Numbered from the stretch's first letter, positions 17,660-25,160 are shown. The stretch: DNA of 64,000 nt from Candidatus Woesearchaeota archaeon B3_Woes (GCA_005222965.1 NJBG01000001.1:832167-896166); one strand, 5' to 3'. The notes: a model not told the origin generated them from the letters alone. A program made the numbers and translations.

Positions 17660-18310
17660 TTAACATTCAACAGTTGCTTCTAAATCATCAGGAAATGTTA
17701 TTTCCTTAATCTCTGTATTTGTACCAGCATCTATAAGAACAGCTTTAACCTTTTTAGAATTATCAATTCCAACAAAACGACCTTTGTTTGAGAACCTGCC
17801 ACTATCAACAGTAAATGTAGTACTCAAAGGAGCACCAGACAGAATCTTTATATTATCAATAAATGCTGACTTATCTTCAATCTCATCTAAAATTCTCCCT
17901 TCCCAAAGATAAAATTGTATTTCTCCTTCAAACGTTCTTTTATAACCATTTTTTATATATATACTCACACTATCAAACATTCCTTGATCATTATCCTCAT
18001 CTTCTACACATAACTTAACGTCTGTTAGTAAAAATTCAACCTCTCCAGAAAGAGATGGAGTTGTATCATCATCAGTAGTTGTTGTAGTAACAGTAGTAGT
18101 TGCAGTTGTATCATCAGGAGGAGTAACCTCTTCAGTTGGAGTTGTATCAACAGCACCACATTCTTCTACTTCAGGACACTCTCCTACTTTTAATTTAACA
18201 ACAGAAAATATAACCAACCCTATTATTATTAAAATATAAATAAGCCTTTCAAGATTTCTAGGAGTTATCTTAATTACAATTTCCCCTTCATGATGACTTC
18301 CTTCTTCCAT
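17660..18310 (-). CDS. Membrane-anchored extracellular domain protein with Thr-rich stalk
   Basis: 216 aa, not recognised. A cytoplasmic N-tail (about 1-22) precedes one hydrophobic helix at 23-41 (L-I-Y-I-L-I-I-I-G-L-V-I-F). Outside follow two close cysteines (C49, C56) and a Thr/Pro/Asp stalk at about 58-92 that looks like an O-glycosylation target. A beta-rich domain of about 120 residues has Cys 105 and a terminal Cys. Probably displays a small binding domain outside the cell. Flanked by tRNA-Leu and tRNA-Thr. Confidence 0.78.
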   Translation of the reverse strand: MEEGSHHEGEIVIKITPRNLERLIYILIIIGLVIFSVVKLKVGECPEVEECGAVDTTPTEEVTPPDDTTATTTVTTTTTDDDTTPSLSGEVEFLLTDVKLCVEDEDNDQGMFDSVSIYIKNGYKRTFEGEIQFYLWEGRILDEIEDKSAFIDNIKILSGAPLSTTFTVDSGRFSNKGRFVGIDNSKKVKAVLIDAGTNTEIKEITFPDDLEATVEC

Positions 18311-18397
18311 CTAAAAAACATTTCAAAAGAAATATATAAATCTTTCTGTATCAAAAACAACAAATTTTAAATATGTAACAAAAACACAAGAAACTAC

Positions 18398-18482
18398 GCC
18401 CTCGTAGCATAGTAGCTATTGCGCCACCTTGGTATAAACTACAAAAAGGTGGAGGTCGCGAGTGCAGATCTCGCCGAGGGCT
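18398..18482 (+). tRNA. tRNA-Thr(GGT) with 12-nt intron and atypical D and T loops
   Basis: Acceptor GCCCTCG/CGAGGGC with discriminator T, which is typical of archaeal tRNA-Thr. Anticodon stem CCACC/GGTGG encloses a 19-nt loop. Removing 12 nt (18435-18446) at 37/38 gives TTGGTAA with anticodon GGT. The T stem GCGAG/CTCGC is perfect, but its loop is TGCAGAT instead of TTCRANT. The D loop reads AGTAGCTA, so G19 is C and the G19-C56 and G18-U55 contacts are lost. It may be a functional unusual tRNA or a decaying copy. Confidence 0.75.
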
Positions 18483-18531
18483 TTTCTTTTAGCAACTTTT
18501 TTATATATCTTAACATTACTAAAATATTCAG

Positions 18532-18604
18532 GGGCCCATGGTCTAGCGGCTATGACACCACCTCGACATGGTGGGGATCGTGAGTTCAATTCTCACTGGG
18601 CCCA
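18532..18604 (+). tRNA. tRNA-Val(GAC) with C33
   Basis: Acceptor GGGCCCA/TGGGCCC with discriminator A, T arm GTGAG-TTCAATT-CTCAC, anticodon stem CCACC/GGTGG. The loop TCGACAT gives anticodon GAC (18565-18567). Position 33, almost always U, is C here. 73 nt, no intron. Lies 49 nt after tRNA-Thr. Confidence 0.92.
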
Positions 18605-18633
18605 TTCATATTCTAAAGATAAGTTGAAGGGAC

Positions 18634-18691
18634 TTCAAAGCGTTAGCTTTGAATGTCGCTTATTGCATATCAAATGGGCGTAACCATTTGA
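18634..18691. other. Two tandem perfect hairpins after tRNA-Val
   Basis: First hairpin 18634-18653: 8-bp stem ttcaaagc/gctttgaa with a 4-nt loop. Second 18670-18691: 8-bp stem tcaaatgg/ccatttga with a 6-nt loop. They fill the space between tRNA-Val and the convergent nfo stop. They may be a small RNA, a processing signal for the tRNA transcript, or a bidirectional terminator. Confidence 0.4.
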
Positions 18692-18698
18692 AAGAATT

Positions 18699-19466
18699 CT
18701 AAAGCAGCTTTTTCATCTTAACAGCATCACCAAAAGGGTCAGGGCTTTCATTAATTATTGTTACATCTATTTTATACTTTTTCAAATAATTAAACAGATC
18801 TTTCATATCTTTTACTTCTGTTAACAAATGCCTTCTTTCACCTTTGTCAGTCCACTCAATACCAGAAAAGTGCGCATGAATATGACCTAATGGTTTTAGC
18901 TTTTTCATAACTTCATCATAATCTATTTTTCCTTTATTCCTAGCTCTTAAATGAGCAAAATCAACACACAAATTACAACCTGTTTCTTTCTTTAATCTGA
19001 TTAATTCATCTAAACTACCAAACTGAGAGGCTTTTCCAGTTGTTTCAGGAGCCAGAACAACCTTCCACTTTTTCTCTTTTATAACTTCCATCATATCCAG
19101 AATCTCTTTTTTAATAGTATGATAAATTATTTCAGGGTCTTTCTTTTGATAAAAACCAGCATGAAACACAATATACTTGGCTCCTAAATAATGACCTATT
19201 TCACAACTCTTTAAGATTCTTGATTTAGAAGCATGAACTTTTGGCCTTTCAAACGAAGCTAAATTAACAAAATAAGGAGCATGAATACTAAACCTTAATT
19301 TTAATTCCTTGTTTAATTTATTAAGTTTTACAGCATCTTCTTTTTTCATCCAAATATTATAAGTAAATTCTACTTCAACTGCATCTAATCCTAATTCTTT
19401 AATTCTTCTAAATCCTTCTTCAGAACTCCCGCCTGTCCCAGCAGGCCCAATTAATATCTTCCCCAT
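18699..19466 (-). CDS. nfo: Endonuclease IV-type AP endonuclease
   Basis: 255 aa TIM-barrel of the AP endonuclease 2 family, which cuts 5' to abasic sites using three zinc ions. Metal ligands are visible in S-I-H-A-P-Y (about 60-65), H-A-G-F, A-P-E-T-T-G, V-D-F-A-H, H-A-H-F-S-G-I and the terminal N-E-S-P-D-P. E. coli Nfo is about 285 aa; this is the shorter archaeal form. It would complement the glycosylase gene at 9388. Monocistronic, convergent with tRNA-Val. Confidence 0.88.
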   Translation of the reverse strand: MGKILIGPAGTGGSSEEGFRRIKELGLDAVEVEFTYNIWMKKEDAVKLNKLNKELKLRFSIHAPYFVNLASFERPKVHASKSRILKSCEIGHYLGAKYIVFHAGFYQKKDPEIIYHTIKKEILDMMEVIKEKKWKVVLAPETTGKASQFGSLDELIRLKKETGCNLCVDFAHLRARNKGKIDYDEVMKKLKPLGHIHAHFSGIEWTDKGERRHLLTEVKDMKDLFNYLKKYKIDVTIINESPDPFGDAVKMKKLL

Positions 19467-19640
19467 CTTAAAATCTCTGTATTATTTTATATATTAAGCT
19501 TTCTATTGGATTATGGTAAAAGGAAAAGATTTTTAAAGATAAACTTCTTAATAAACTATGTAGCTATAACATTAGTAAATGGGCGAAAATAAATGAAAAA
19601 AAAGAGTGGCACACCTAATTCTAAAATTAAAACAATAAAC

Positions 19641-19699
19641 CTTATAAAGAATAATTCATTCTTTTTATTAGAAAGAAATTTATTACTATTTAAAAGGAG
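19641..19699 (+). promoter_or_regulatory. TATA box and Shine-Dalgarno for the acidic protein
   Basis: cttataaaga (19641-19650) is a TATA candidate predicting a leader of about 35 nt. aaggag (19694-19699) sits 5 nt before the ATG at 19705. The rest of the 237-nt gap upstream holds no convincing gene. Confidence 0.5.
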
Positions 19700-19704
19700 T
19701 TAAA

Positions 19705-20043
19705 ATGACAGAACCAGAAGAAAAACAATCAGAAGAAGTTCCTAAAGAAGAACCGAAAGAAGAAGTAGAAGAAAAAAATGAAGAGGCTGAAGTAGTTCAA
19801 CCCTGTTCTGTGAAAGAAAGCCCAACAGAAATTGAAGTAATCAAAAAGATAGCAGAAACCTATATGGAAGATGTGCAAAGTATAAATGAGATAAGAATAA
19901 TTTACACAAAAAGAATAAATGGTCATTGGAAAGTTCTAGTTAAATATTCAACTACTCAAGACCCAGAAATAGTATCTATGCTAATGATAAATTGGGAAAC
20001 TAAGAAAGTTGATGCCTTCAAAGAAGGAGTTGTAATGTTTTAA
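19705..20043 (+). CDS. Hypothetical protein with acidic N-terminal tail
   Basis: 112 aa. Residues 1-32 are almost only Glu, Lys, Pro and Val (disordered). Residues 40-112 form an alpha/beta domain (E-V-I-K-K-I-A-E-T-Y helix, then I-R-I-I-Y-T-K-R, W-K-V-L-V-K-Y and L-M-I-N-W-E strands) resembling small sensory or cystatin-like folds. No family recognised. The start follows a clear Shine-Dalgarno. A second gene, a retropepsin, starts 2 nt after the stop, so the two are cotranscribed. Confidence 0.72.
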   Translation: MTEPEEKQSEEVPKEEPKEEVEEKNEEAEVVQPCSVKESPTEIEVIKKIAETYMEDVQSINEIRIIYTKRINGHWKVLVKYSTTQDPEIVSMLMINWETKKVDAFKEGVVMF

Positions 20044-20045
20044 AC

Positions 20046-20414
20046 ATGGGGCAAATAAAAAAAGACATAGTTGTGCTTGGTTCTAATAATAAAGGCAAGA
20101 AATTAAGGGCACTTTTTGATACTGGTGCAACACGTAATTATATAAATGAAAATTTTATTGAGACTAATGGAACGATTTATGATATAGGTATTAACGAATA
20201 TCATAAAAAATGTGATGTAATATTTGTTGATGGAACTGAAAGGCAAGGTCAGATTATTAAATTAGAATTATTAAATATTGAAGGATTTCAAATAAAAAAA
20301 CCGAAATTCTGTTTATTCAATATGACTTCATGTGATGTTATCATAGGTGCTAAATTAATGCAACAACTAAAGATAGTTCTTAATCCTTCTATTAAAAAAA
20401 TAAGTTTTGGTTAG
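20046..20414 (+). CDS. Retropepsin-like aspartyl protease
   Basis: 122 aa single-domain aspartic protease. The active-site loop F-D-T-G-A-T-R is at about 24-30, the flap region around V-D-G-T-E-R-Q-G, and the second hydrophobic-hydrophobic-Gly motif D-V-I-I-G-A-K-L-M near 97-105, followed by the usual L-K-I-V-L-N-P. Works as a dimer. Distinct from the RimB-like protein at 2229; this one is closer to the retroviral-type group (DUF1758/gag-asp). Substrate unknown; the partner gene with an acidic tail is an obvious candidate. Confidence 0.8.
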   Translation: MGQIKKDIVVLGSNNKGKKLRALFDTGATRNYINENFIETNGTIYDIGINEYHKKCDVIFVDGTERQGQIIKLELLNIEGFQIKKPKFCLFNMTSCDVIIGAKLMQQLKIVLNPSIKKISFG

Positions 20415-20458
20415 TTTCTATTTCAAACTCTTTCTTAATTATTACACAAAGCCTTCTA

Positions 20459-20485
20459 TTAGGCACTACAAAATACACTCTTTTT
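20459..20485. repeat. Dispersed intergenic element, copy A
   Basis: About 21 of 27 positions match copy B at 25014-25040 (shared core ttaggcac, acaaa, cac, ctttt). Both copies lie in non-coding DNA after a gene and have a related downstream context (aaggc, tttcagc). Could be a conserved small RNA or a recombination scar. Confidence 0.3.
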
Positions 20486-20549
20486 AACATGGTAATAAGC
20501 TCTCTAAGGCCCTAAAACAAGCATTTCAGCTAATATACAGAAAACTATA

Positions 20550-21110
20550 CTATTCTTCAAATATCTGAGCCTGGAACTTATATACCTTAGTATTAGCATC
20601 TTTCCAAGCATCAGAGCTTAAATTAGCCTTTTGACAAGTCATTTCCAAAGCCTTAATAACATCACAATTATATTCTGCAAATACCTGAGGCAATAATAAA
20701 CCAGAACCAAACTCAGATCTAATAATCAAACCATCTTCACCAATCTTAATCTTATCTAAATACTCTTTAGAATCCTTAACATCAATCAACTCAGGAACAC
20801 TTAAAACAGACATCTCAATCTTAACATCTTTAAACTCATCTTTATTCAAAGGATTAAATCTCGGATCTCCAAAAGCAGCTGATTGTGCAGCTTCACTAAC
20901 AGCCTTATACAAAGGCAAAGTAGGCTCTGGAAAACCAATACAACCTCTTAATTGTTTATTCAAATTCAGAGTCACAAAAACACCCTGTTTAGTCAAAAAT
21001 CTCTTCTTAATATCTTCACTAATCTTTAAATCTGAATCAGAAAAATAAGAATTAATACTCTGCCTAGCCAACTTAATAAGTTCTTTTCCTTCTCCTTGGT
21101 TTAGTACCAT
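20550..21110 (-). CDS. AMMECR1-domain protein
   Basis: 186 aa, matching the archaeal AMMECR1 family in length. Family signatures R-G-C-I-G-F (about 62-67), A-A-F-G-D-P-R-F-N-P-L (about 86-96) and I-E-M-S-V-L-S are all present. The biochemical role is unknown. Archaeal members are often next to Memo or radical-SAM genes, but not here. The ATG lies 4 nt after the rpoL stop, so the two are one operon. Confidence 0.9.
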   Translation of the reverse strand: MVLNQGEGKELIKLARQSINSYFSDSDLKISEDIKKRFLTKQGVFVTLNLNKQLRGCIGFPEPTLPLYKAVSEAAQSAAFGDPRFNPLNKDEFKDVKIEMSVLSVPELIDVKDSKEYLDKIKIGEDGLIIRSEFGSGLLLPQVFAEYNCDVIKALEMTCQKANLSSDAWKDANTKVYKFQAQIFEE

Positions 21111-21114
21111 AGAA

Positions 21115-21390
21115 TTATTTTAATTCCTTTGATAAATCTTTACGTGTTTTATCTGCAAAGGTCTTTAGCTTTTTTACTGCACTAAGCACAGCATTTCTAG
21201 GATTTGCACCATCAGTCTCAACCAAAAACTTAGGAATATTAATAAGAGGATGTTCTACCTTATATGTAGCTGTTTTTACATGGCTGTCCTCTAATAACCT
21301 CTCTTTAAGCATATTGCAAAAGCCATGAGAAACATCGTCAATCTCAAAAACAAATTTGTTTTTCCCCTCTTCAATTTTTTTGATTTCCAT
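21115..21390 (-). CDS. rpoL: DNA-directed RNA polymerase subunit Rpo11 (RpoL)
   Basis: 91 aa, typical Rpo11/RpoL length. The sequence carries the subunit pattern: S-H-G-F-C-N-M-L-K-E-R-L-L corresponds to the usual H-T-L-x-N-L-L-R, then Y-K-V-E-H-P-L-I-N-I-P for the conserved G-Y-x-x-x-H-P-L, followed by the C-terminal helix. Rpo11 pairs with Rpo3 to start polymerase assembly. The His-Thr-Leu of the canonical motif is Ser-His-Gly-Phe-Cys here. A KEOPS Pcc1 assignment was considered, but the H-P-L motif favours Rpo11. Confidence 0.82.
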   Translation of the reverse strand: MEIKKIEEGKNKFVFEIDDVSHGFCNMLKERLLEDSHVKTATYKVEHPLINIPKFLVETDGANPRNAVLSAVKKLKTFADKTRKDLSKELK

Positions 21391-21427
21391 AATAATACAG
21401 AGAAAATGAGCTTATTTAAAAAGGTTT

Positions 21428-22057
21428 CTAAATCTTCTCAAACACAAAACAACTGACGTTTATCCTCTTTATTCTCCGACGATGAAACCCCATTGTCTGC
21501 TTCAGAGGCCATGAAAAATCAATAGTTTCCTTCAAACTAAAGCCATTATCCTTTGAAAAAGATGAAATAAACCCCTTACTCTCACTTTTATGAAAAGAGT
21601 ATATTGTTTTAGCTATCTGAACAGCCTTTTCAAGAAAGGTTTTATCAGCATGTCTCACTTTTACCCCAAAAGGAGGGTTCATAATGACTGTATCCACCTT
21701 TTTATCAAAATCCACTACATCTTGGCATACAAATATAGCCTTTCCCCTTATTAACGAACTCTCACTTTTTATGTGTAAATAGTTGGATTTTGCTATATCT
21801 AAACTGCTTTTATCGTTATCTACAAAATATACCTTTTTTGCCCCCAATAATAAAGCCCCAATACCTAATATACCTGTACCACATCCCAAATCAGCCATAT
21901 TACAACCACTTACTCTTTGCGCATAAAGAGCATGCCAAAGAACATCACTAGCTATTTCAGAATCTACTATATATTGTTCAGCCATCACTTTGGGATCTTC
22001 AAATCCTTTTAATTTGCTTAAAATAATCCCCAACCTTGATTTTGATATTTCAACCAT
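21428..22057 (-). CDS. METTL5-like N6-adenine methyltransferase
   Basis: 209 aa, the size of the archaeal COG2263/METTL5 family, which makes m6A in small-subunit rRNA in eukaryotes. Motif I D-L-G-C-G-T-G is at 56-62, the acidic V-D at 79-80, and the catalytic N-P-P-F-G at 127-131. The N-terminal K-G-F-E-D-P-K-V-x-x-E-Q-Y segment is the family's opening signature. Upstream of rpoL on the same strand with a 37-nt gap. No Trm112 partner is visible in this window. Confidence 0.88.
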   Translation of the reverse strand: MVEISKSRLGIILSKLKGFEDPKVMAEQYIVDSEIASDVLWHALYAQRVSGCNMADLGCGTGILGIGALLLGAKKVYFVDNDKSSLDIAKSNYLHIKSESSLIRGKAIFVCQDVVDFDKKVDTVIMNPPFGVKVRHADKTFLEKAVQIAKTIYSFHKSESKGFISSFSKDNGFSLKETIDFSWPLKQTMGFHRRRIKRINVSCFVFEKI

Positions 22058-22195
22058 TTTATTTTTTAATCTTTATTTTTATTTAAATCTTTTGCCAATC
22101 TTTAAATTAATTTTTTTAAAATAAAATTTTTAATCATTTTTTAAAACAAAAATAAATTCAAAACCTATATTTTTAACAAAAAATAAAACAAAAAA

Positions 22196-22403
22196 GTCAT
22201 TCCCATTTCATTCCCAACATAGTCCCATTTTAATTCATAACAAAAAAAGTTCTCTGTCGATATTCTTTTCTATTCATTCCCAAGTCATTCCCAGATAGTC
22301 CTAAGACATTCCCAAGATAGTCCTGGGAATGACTCTTCTACCGTGTTAAAGTCATTCCCAAAATAGTCCTAGGACCATCCTGGGAACATCCCATATAGTC
22401 CCA
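22196..22403. repeat. Iteron-like array of attcccaNNatagtcc motifs
   Basis: The core attccca occurs at about 22198, 22209, 22275, 22286, 22307 and 22353. Most copies are followed within a few bases by atagtcc; a variant catcccatatagtccc ends the array near 22403. Inverted copies (tgggaatgac, tgggaaca) lie near 22324 and 22381. The array ends about 12 nt before the TATA box of the next gene. It looks like an operator array or a replication-origin iteron set for the downstream winged-helix protein. Confidence 0.75.
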
Positions 22404-22415
22404 TTAAATAGAAAT

Positions 22416-22426
22416 CTTTATATATG
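22416..22426 (+). promoter_or_regulatory. TATA box of the coiled-coil winged-helix gene
   Basis: ctttatatatg is centred about 29 nt before the ATG at 22450, predicting a leaderless mRNA. It directly follows the repeat array, so bound protein there could block or recruit the transcription machinery. Confidence 0.6.
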
Positions 22427-22449
22427 ATAATACATACTTTACACTTAAC

Positions 22450-23205
22450 ATGAAGCTTTTTTCAACAAAAAAAAGAGATGAAAATCTTCATTATACTTTA
22501 CAAACTTCTTTCCAAGGAGTTAAAGGAGACATCTCCAAAATATTTGAATGGCTTAACTACCTTTACAACAAAACAATCCAACAGGAAAAAGTTATCCATC
22601 ATCTTCAAAAACAAATCATGTATGTTCCAAAATCAAGTGAGGAGTTAAGACAGTTAATGGATTCCTACTACTCCATCACACCTTTAGAAAATAAAGTTGA
22701 TAGACTAAACTCAAAAGTTGATTCTCTCTACCAATCTCAACGTACAGTTCTCTCATTAAAATACCAAATAGAGCATATTCAAGCGAGAATTGAAACACTA
22801 TCAAAATCATCTTCTGTAAACCATCTAATACCTCAAATAGAGAGGATAAATACTAAAATTGAAGAGTTAAATGAGGAACAAAAAACCATTAAAAACAGCA
22901 TAGAACAACAACAACTAGAAAAGCCAGATCCTAATGTTCCACCTATCCACTTAAAAGAAAAACTCATTAGAAAAATCGCAAGATCGAGTAAAGAACACAT
23001 AAAAACCATCATTAGAACATTGATAATGAAATACGGAAAAATCTCAGCTCTACAACTAAGAGACATCCTTGTAGAAGAACAAGCACTCTGCTCAAAAAGC
23101 ACATTCTACAGGCTTTTAGAAGAACTAGAACAAGATCATGATATATCAGTTATTCACGAGAAAAAAGAGAAAAAATACGTTTATGATACGCTTAAAGTAA
23201 AGTAA
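22450..23205 (+). CDS. Coiled-coil protein with C-terminal winged helix
   Basis: 251 aa, family unknown. Residues about 60-160 are a long heptad-rich coiled coil (V-D-R-L-N-S-K-V-D-S-L, I-E-R-I-N-T-K-I-E-E-L-N). Residues 175-245 form a winged helix-turn-helix (I-R-T-L-I-M-K-Y-G-K-I-S, then L-R-D-I-L and S-T-F-Y-R-L-L-E-E-L). This is a dimeric DNA-binding design. The repeat array just upstream is its natural target, suggesting autoregulation or initiator function. Next to a similar smaller protein and a tyrosine recombinase. Confidence 0.75.
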   Translation: MKLFSTKKRDENLHYTLQTSFQGVKGDISKIFEWLNYLYNKTIQQEKVIHHLQKQIMYVPKSSEELRQLMDSYYSITPLENKVDRLNSKVDSLYQSQRTVLSLKYQIEHIQARIETLSKSSSVNHLIPQIERINTKIEELNEEQKTIKNSIEQQQLEKPDPNVPPIHLKEKLIRKIARSSKEHIKTIIRTLIMKYGKISALQLRDILVEEQALCSKSTFYRLLEELEQDHDISVIHEKKEKKYVYDTLKVK

Positions 23206-23259
23206 AAAATATCTATTGTAAAATATAAATATATTTAAAGAATCAATTTCCTAAAAAGC

Positions 23260-23838
23260 TTGGGTGCAAAAAAGGTGTTGTCAAATTTTAACTTGAAAAA
23301 GATTTCTTCTTCGGTAAGGTCCCTTTTTAATTCCAACAAAAAACTAAAAAAAGAGATAGAAATCCTAAAAGAGCAAGTTGAAGATCACCTAAGTTCAATC
23401 AACCAAAACACAAACGAGATACAATCAAACTACGAATATTCTCTCAAAGTTGACCCAAGAATAAACAAACTATCAGAAAGAATCGACGAAATGTCAATGG
23501 TAATAGGTCTGAATAAACACAAAAAAAACCCTGAAATGCCAAAGCTAACCACAATCGAAAAAGAGATCTTTTTAGCTCTTTATACTCAATGTGAAGAAAG
23601 AGAGTACACAACCTACAAAAACATCTCAACAAAAGTTAGGCTATCAGAAACACTTGTAATGAACTATCTAACAATCTTAATTGAAAAAGGAATTCCAATC
23701 ATAAAGAGCTATTCCGACGACACAACAAAGATCAAATTAAGCTCATATTTCAAAACACTACAAACAAAGAAAAACGTATTGAAAATCAACGCAGATTTCT
23801 CTAAACAAAGTGCCCTAGCACATTTCATAGAAGGATAG
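23260..23838 (+). CDS. Second coiled-coil winged-helix protein
   Basis: 192 aa from a TTG start; GTG at 23275 is an alternative. A TATA-like run at 23223-23240 fits either start. The N-terminal half is coiled coil (L-K-K-E-I-E-I-L-K-E-Q-V-E). Residues 100-165 form a winged helix (L-T-T-I-E-K-E-I-F-L-A-L-Y, then L-S-E-T-L-V-M-N-Y-L-T-I-L-I-E-K-G). Same architecture as the preceding gene but with little direct identity, so a diverged paralogue or analogue. No obvious target repeats of its own. Confidence 0.7.
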   Translation: MGAKKVLSNFNLKKISSSVRSLFNSNKKLKKEIEILKEQVEDHLSSINQNTNEIQSNYEYSLKVDPRINKLSERIDEMSMVIGLNKHKKNPEMPKLTTIEKEIFLALYTQCEEREYTTYKNISTKVRLSETLVMNYLTILIEKGIPIIKSYSDDTTKIKLSSYFKTLQTKKNVLKINADFSKQSALAHFIEG

Positions 23839-23940
23839 GATTTTAAAGGCCTTTTTTGCTTAAATTTCTTTCAAAACATAGAAATCATTAATCCAACCAC
23901 ATTTCAAGGCCTAAAATCAAAAATAAAGGCAATTTTATTG

Positions 23941-24026
23941 AAAATGCAACACTTCTCAGTATTCTGTTTCATTTTTAAGGCATTTTTTGGCCAAAACACA
24001 ACATTTAAATACAAGTGTTGCATTTT
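23941..24026. repeat. Perfect 14-bp inverted repeat upstream of the integrase
   Basis: aaaatgcaacactt (23941-23954) and its exact reverse complement (24013-24026) are 58 nt apart in the non-coding region before the recombinase gene. A perfect 14-bp pair is unlikely by chance here. Candidate core or arm sites for the recombinase, or an operator loop. Confidence 0.55.
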
Positions 24027-24035
24027 TTAGTGAAA

Positions 24036-24099
24036 TTAAAGCTTTGAAAAAGGTTTATGGCTTTTTAATTTAAAGCTTTGAAAAAGGTTTATGGCTTTT
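24036..24099. repeat. Two 30-bp direct repeats abutting the integrase start
   Basis: A 30-bp sequence starting ttaaagctttgaaaaagg occurs at 24036-24065 and again at 24070-24099, 34 nt apart. The second ends 4 nt before the ATG. Each carries aaagcttt as a short palindrome. The placement suggests recombinase binding or autoregulation. In-frame ATGs inside the repeats run into stops, so they do not extend the gene. Confidence 0.7.
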
Positions 24100-24103
24100 C
24101 AAA

Positions 24104-24757
24104 ATGGCAAAAAAATTTAACGAATACTATCTTGGATGGGATGAAATAAACAGCATCATAGCTGCAGCTAAAAATCTAAAAGAAAGCCTAGTTCTAAAGC
24201 TGTTAGCAAGAACAGGAATGAGGCGCTTTGAACTAGCTAACCTAAAAGCAAAAGATGTTGATTTTGAGAGGAAAAGACTATTTATTGCTAAGGGAAAAGG
24301 AGCAAATGAAAAAGATCCAAAATCAAGATCAGTTCCAATTGACGATGATACCATTCAAGTAATAAAATTCTATTTAGAAGGCCGAAAAACAGGCTTTTTA
24401 ATCCAAAGCAATAAAAAAACCTCTGATGGCATCTCATTAAGCCAAATAAACCGTATTGTGGCTAACGCAGCCAAAAGAGCGCATGTTAATAACCCAAATC
24501 CAAATCTAAAGAACCTAAATCCTCATATCTTTCGTCATAGCTTTTCTCGACTGAGTTTAGCAGCTGGAATACCCTTTAACATGGTCCAAAGAATTGCTGG
24601 CCATGCAGACGCTAGGACTACTTTACAAATGTACGGAATTCCTTCAATAACAGACACTCAAGAGCTCTATGAAGAAAAGCTAATAGAGAAATTTAAGCAA
24701 AAACCAAAGTCAAAAAACAATACAAAATTGACAAAATTCACAGAAAAATCAAAGTAA
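24104..24757 (+). CDS. Tyrosine recombinase, catalytic domain only
   Basis: 217 aa. The catalytic set is complete: Arg 40 (T-G-M-R-R-F-E-L), Lys in the K-G-K-G beta-hairpin (about 64-66), H141-x2-R144-H, G-H at 166-167, and the nucleophile Tyr 177 (L-Q-M-Y). XerC/D-type enzymes have about 300 aa; the N-terminal core-binding domain is missing, and stops in the upstream repeats exclude a longer frame. Either a truncated integrase or a minimal recombinase of the short archaeal kind. The neighbouring winged-helix proteins and repeats fit a mobile or dif-like module. Confidence 0.85.
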   Translation: MAKKFNEYYLGWDEINSIIAAAKNLKESLVLKLLARTGMRRFELANLKAKDVDFERKRLFIAKGKGANEKDPKSRSVPIDDDTIQVIKFYLEGRKTGFLIQSNKKTSDGISLSQINRIVANAAKRAHVNNPNPNLKNLNPHIFRHSFSRLSLAAGIPFNMVQRIAGHADARTTLQMYGIPSITDTQELYEEKLIEKFKQKPKSKNNTKLTKFTEKSK

Positions 24758-24943
24758 TCATATAAATAATTTGTGGTTGATTGTCGTCTATTAAATTAAC
24801 CATTTATATGAATTATTGTCTTTTAAAACAAATATTATAATCTATTTGTTCTATTAAAACTATTACAAAATAAATATTAAATAATATTGTTCTTCATTAT
24901 AAATATTCTAAAATATATTTTAAAAGATATAATTAAAATTTTT

Positions 24944-25160
24944 AATCAAAAAGTGAGCGAAAAATACAGTGAGCACTCACTTTTGCTACGGCAAAAGCCT
25001 AAAAAAGAGTTCATTAGGCACCACAAATAGCACCCTTTTAGAGCTTTATAGGCCTTATAAGGCTTGATTTCAGACGTTTCAGCCATTTTAGAGACTTCAC
25101 TAAAACCAATACTCAATATAGATTATAATTAGAACCTTTAGTAAGAAATCAAAAAGTGAG
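24944..25160. repeat. 14-bp direct repeat pair
   Basis: aatcaaaaagtgag at 24944-24957 recurs exactly at 25147-25160. The 203-nt interval holds hairpins but no gene. It could be a target duplication around a decayed mini-element or an attachment-site remnant of the neighbouring recombinase. Confidence 0.4.
25014..25040. repeat. Dispersed intergenic element, copy B
   Basis: Partner of the element at 20459-20485, with about 21/27 identical positions. Lies between the recombinase and fic genes. Confidence 0.3.

Noticed and set aside
19593..19671. Possible 26-aa peptide in the gap before 19705
   Set aside because: No Shine-Dalgarno, no recognisable motif, too short to support.
20420..20510. Minus-strand frame through dispersed element A
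   Set aside because: It runs into the retropepsin gene antisense, and copy B does not keep the same reading frame.
21115..21390. KEOPS subunit Pcc1
   Set aside because: Similar size and fold, but the E-H-P-L-I-N-I-P block and C-terminal helix fit Rpo11 better.
22196..22403. CRISPR array
   Set aside because: Repeats are short, degenerate, unevenly spaced and partly inverted; there are no unique spacers of constant length and no cas genes.
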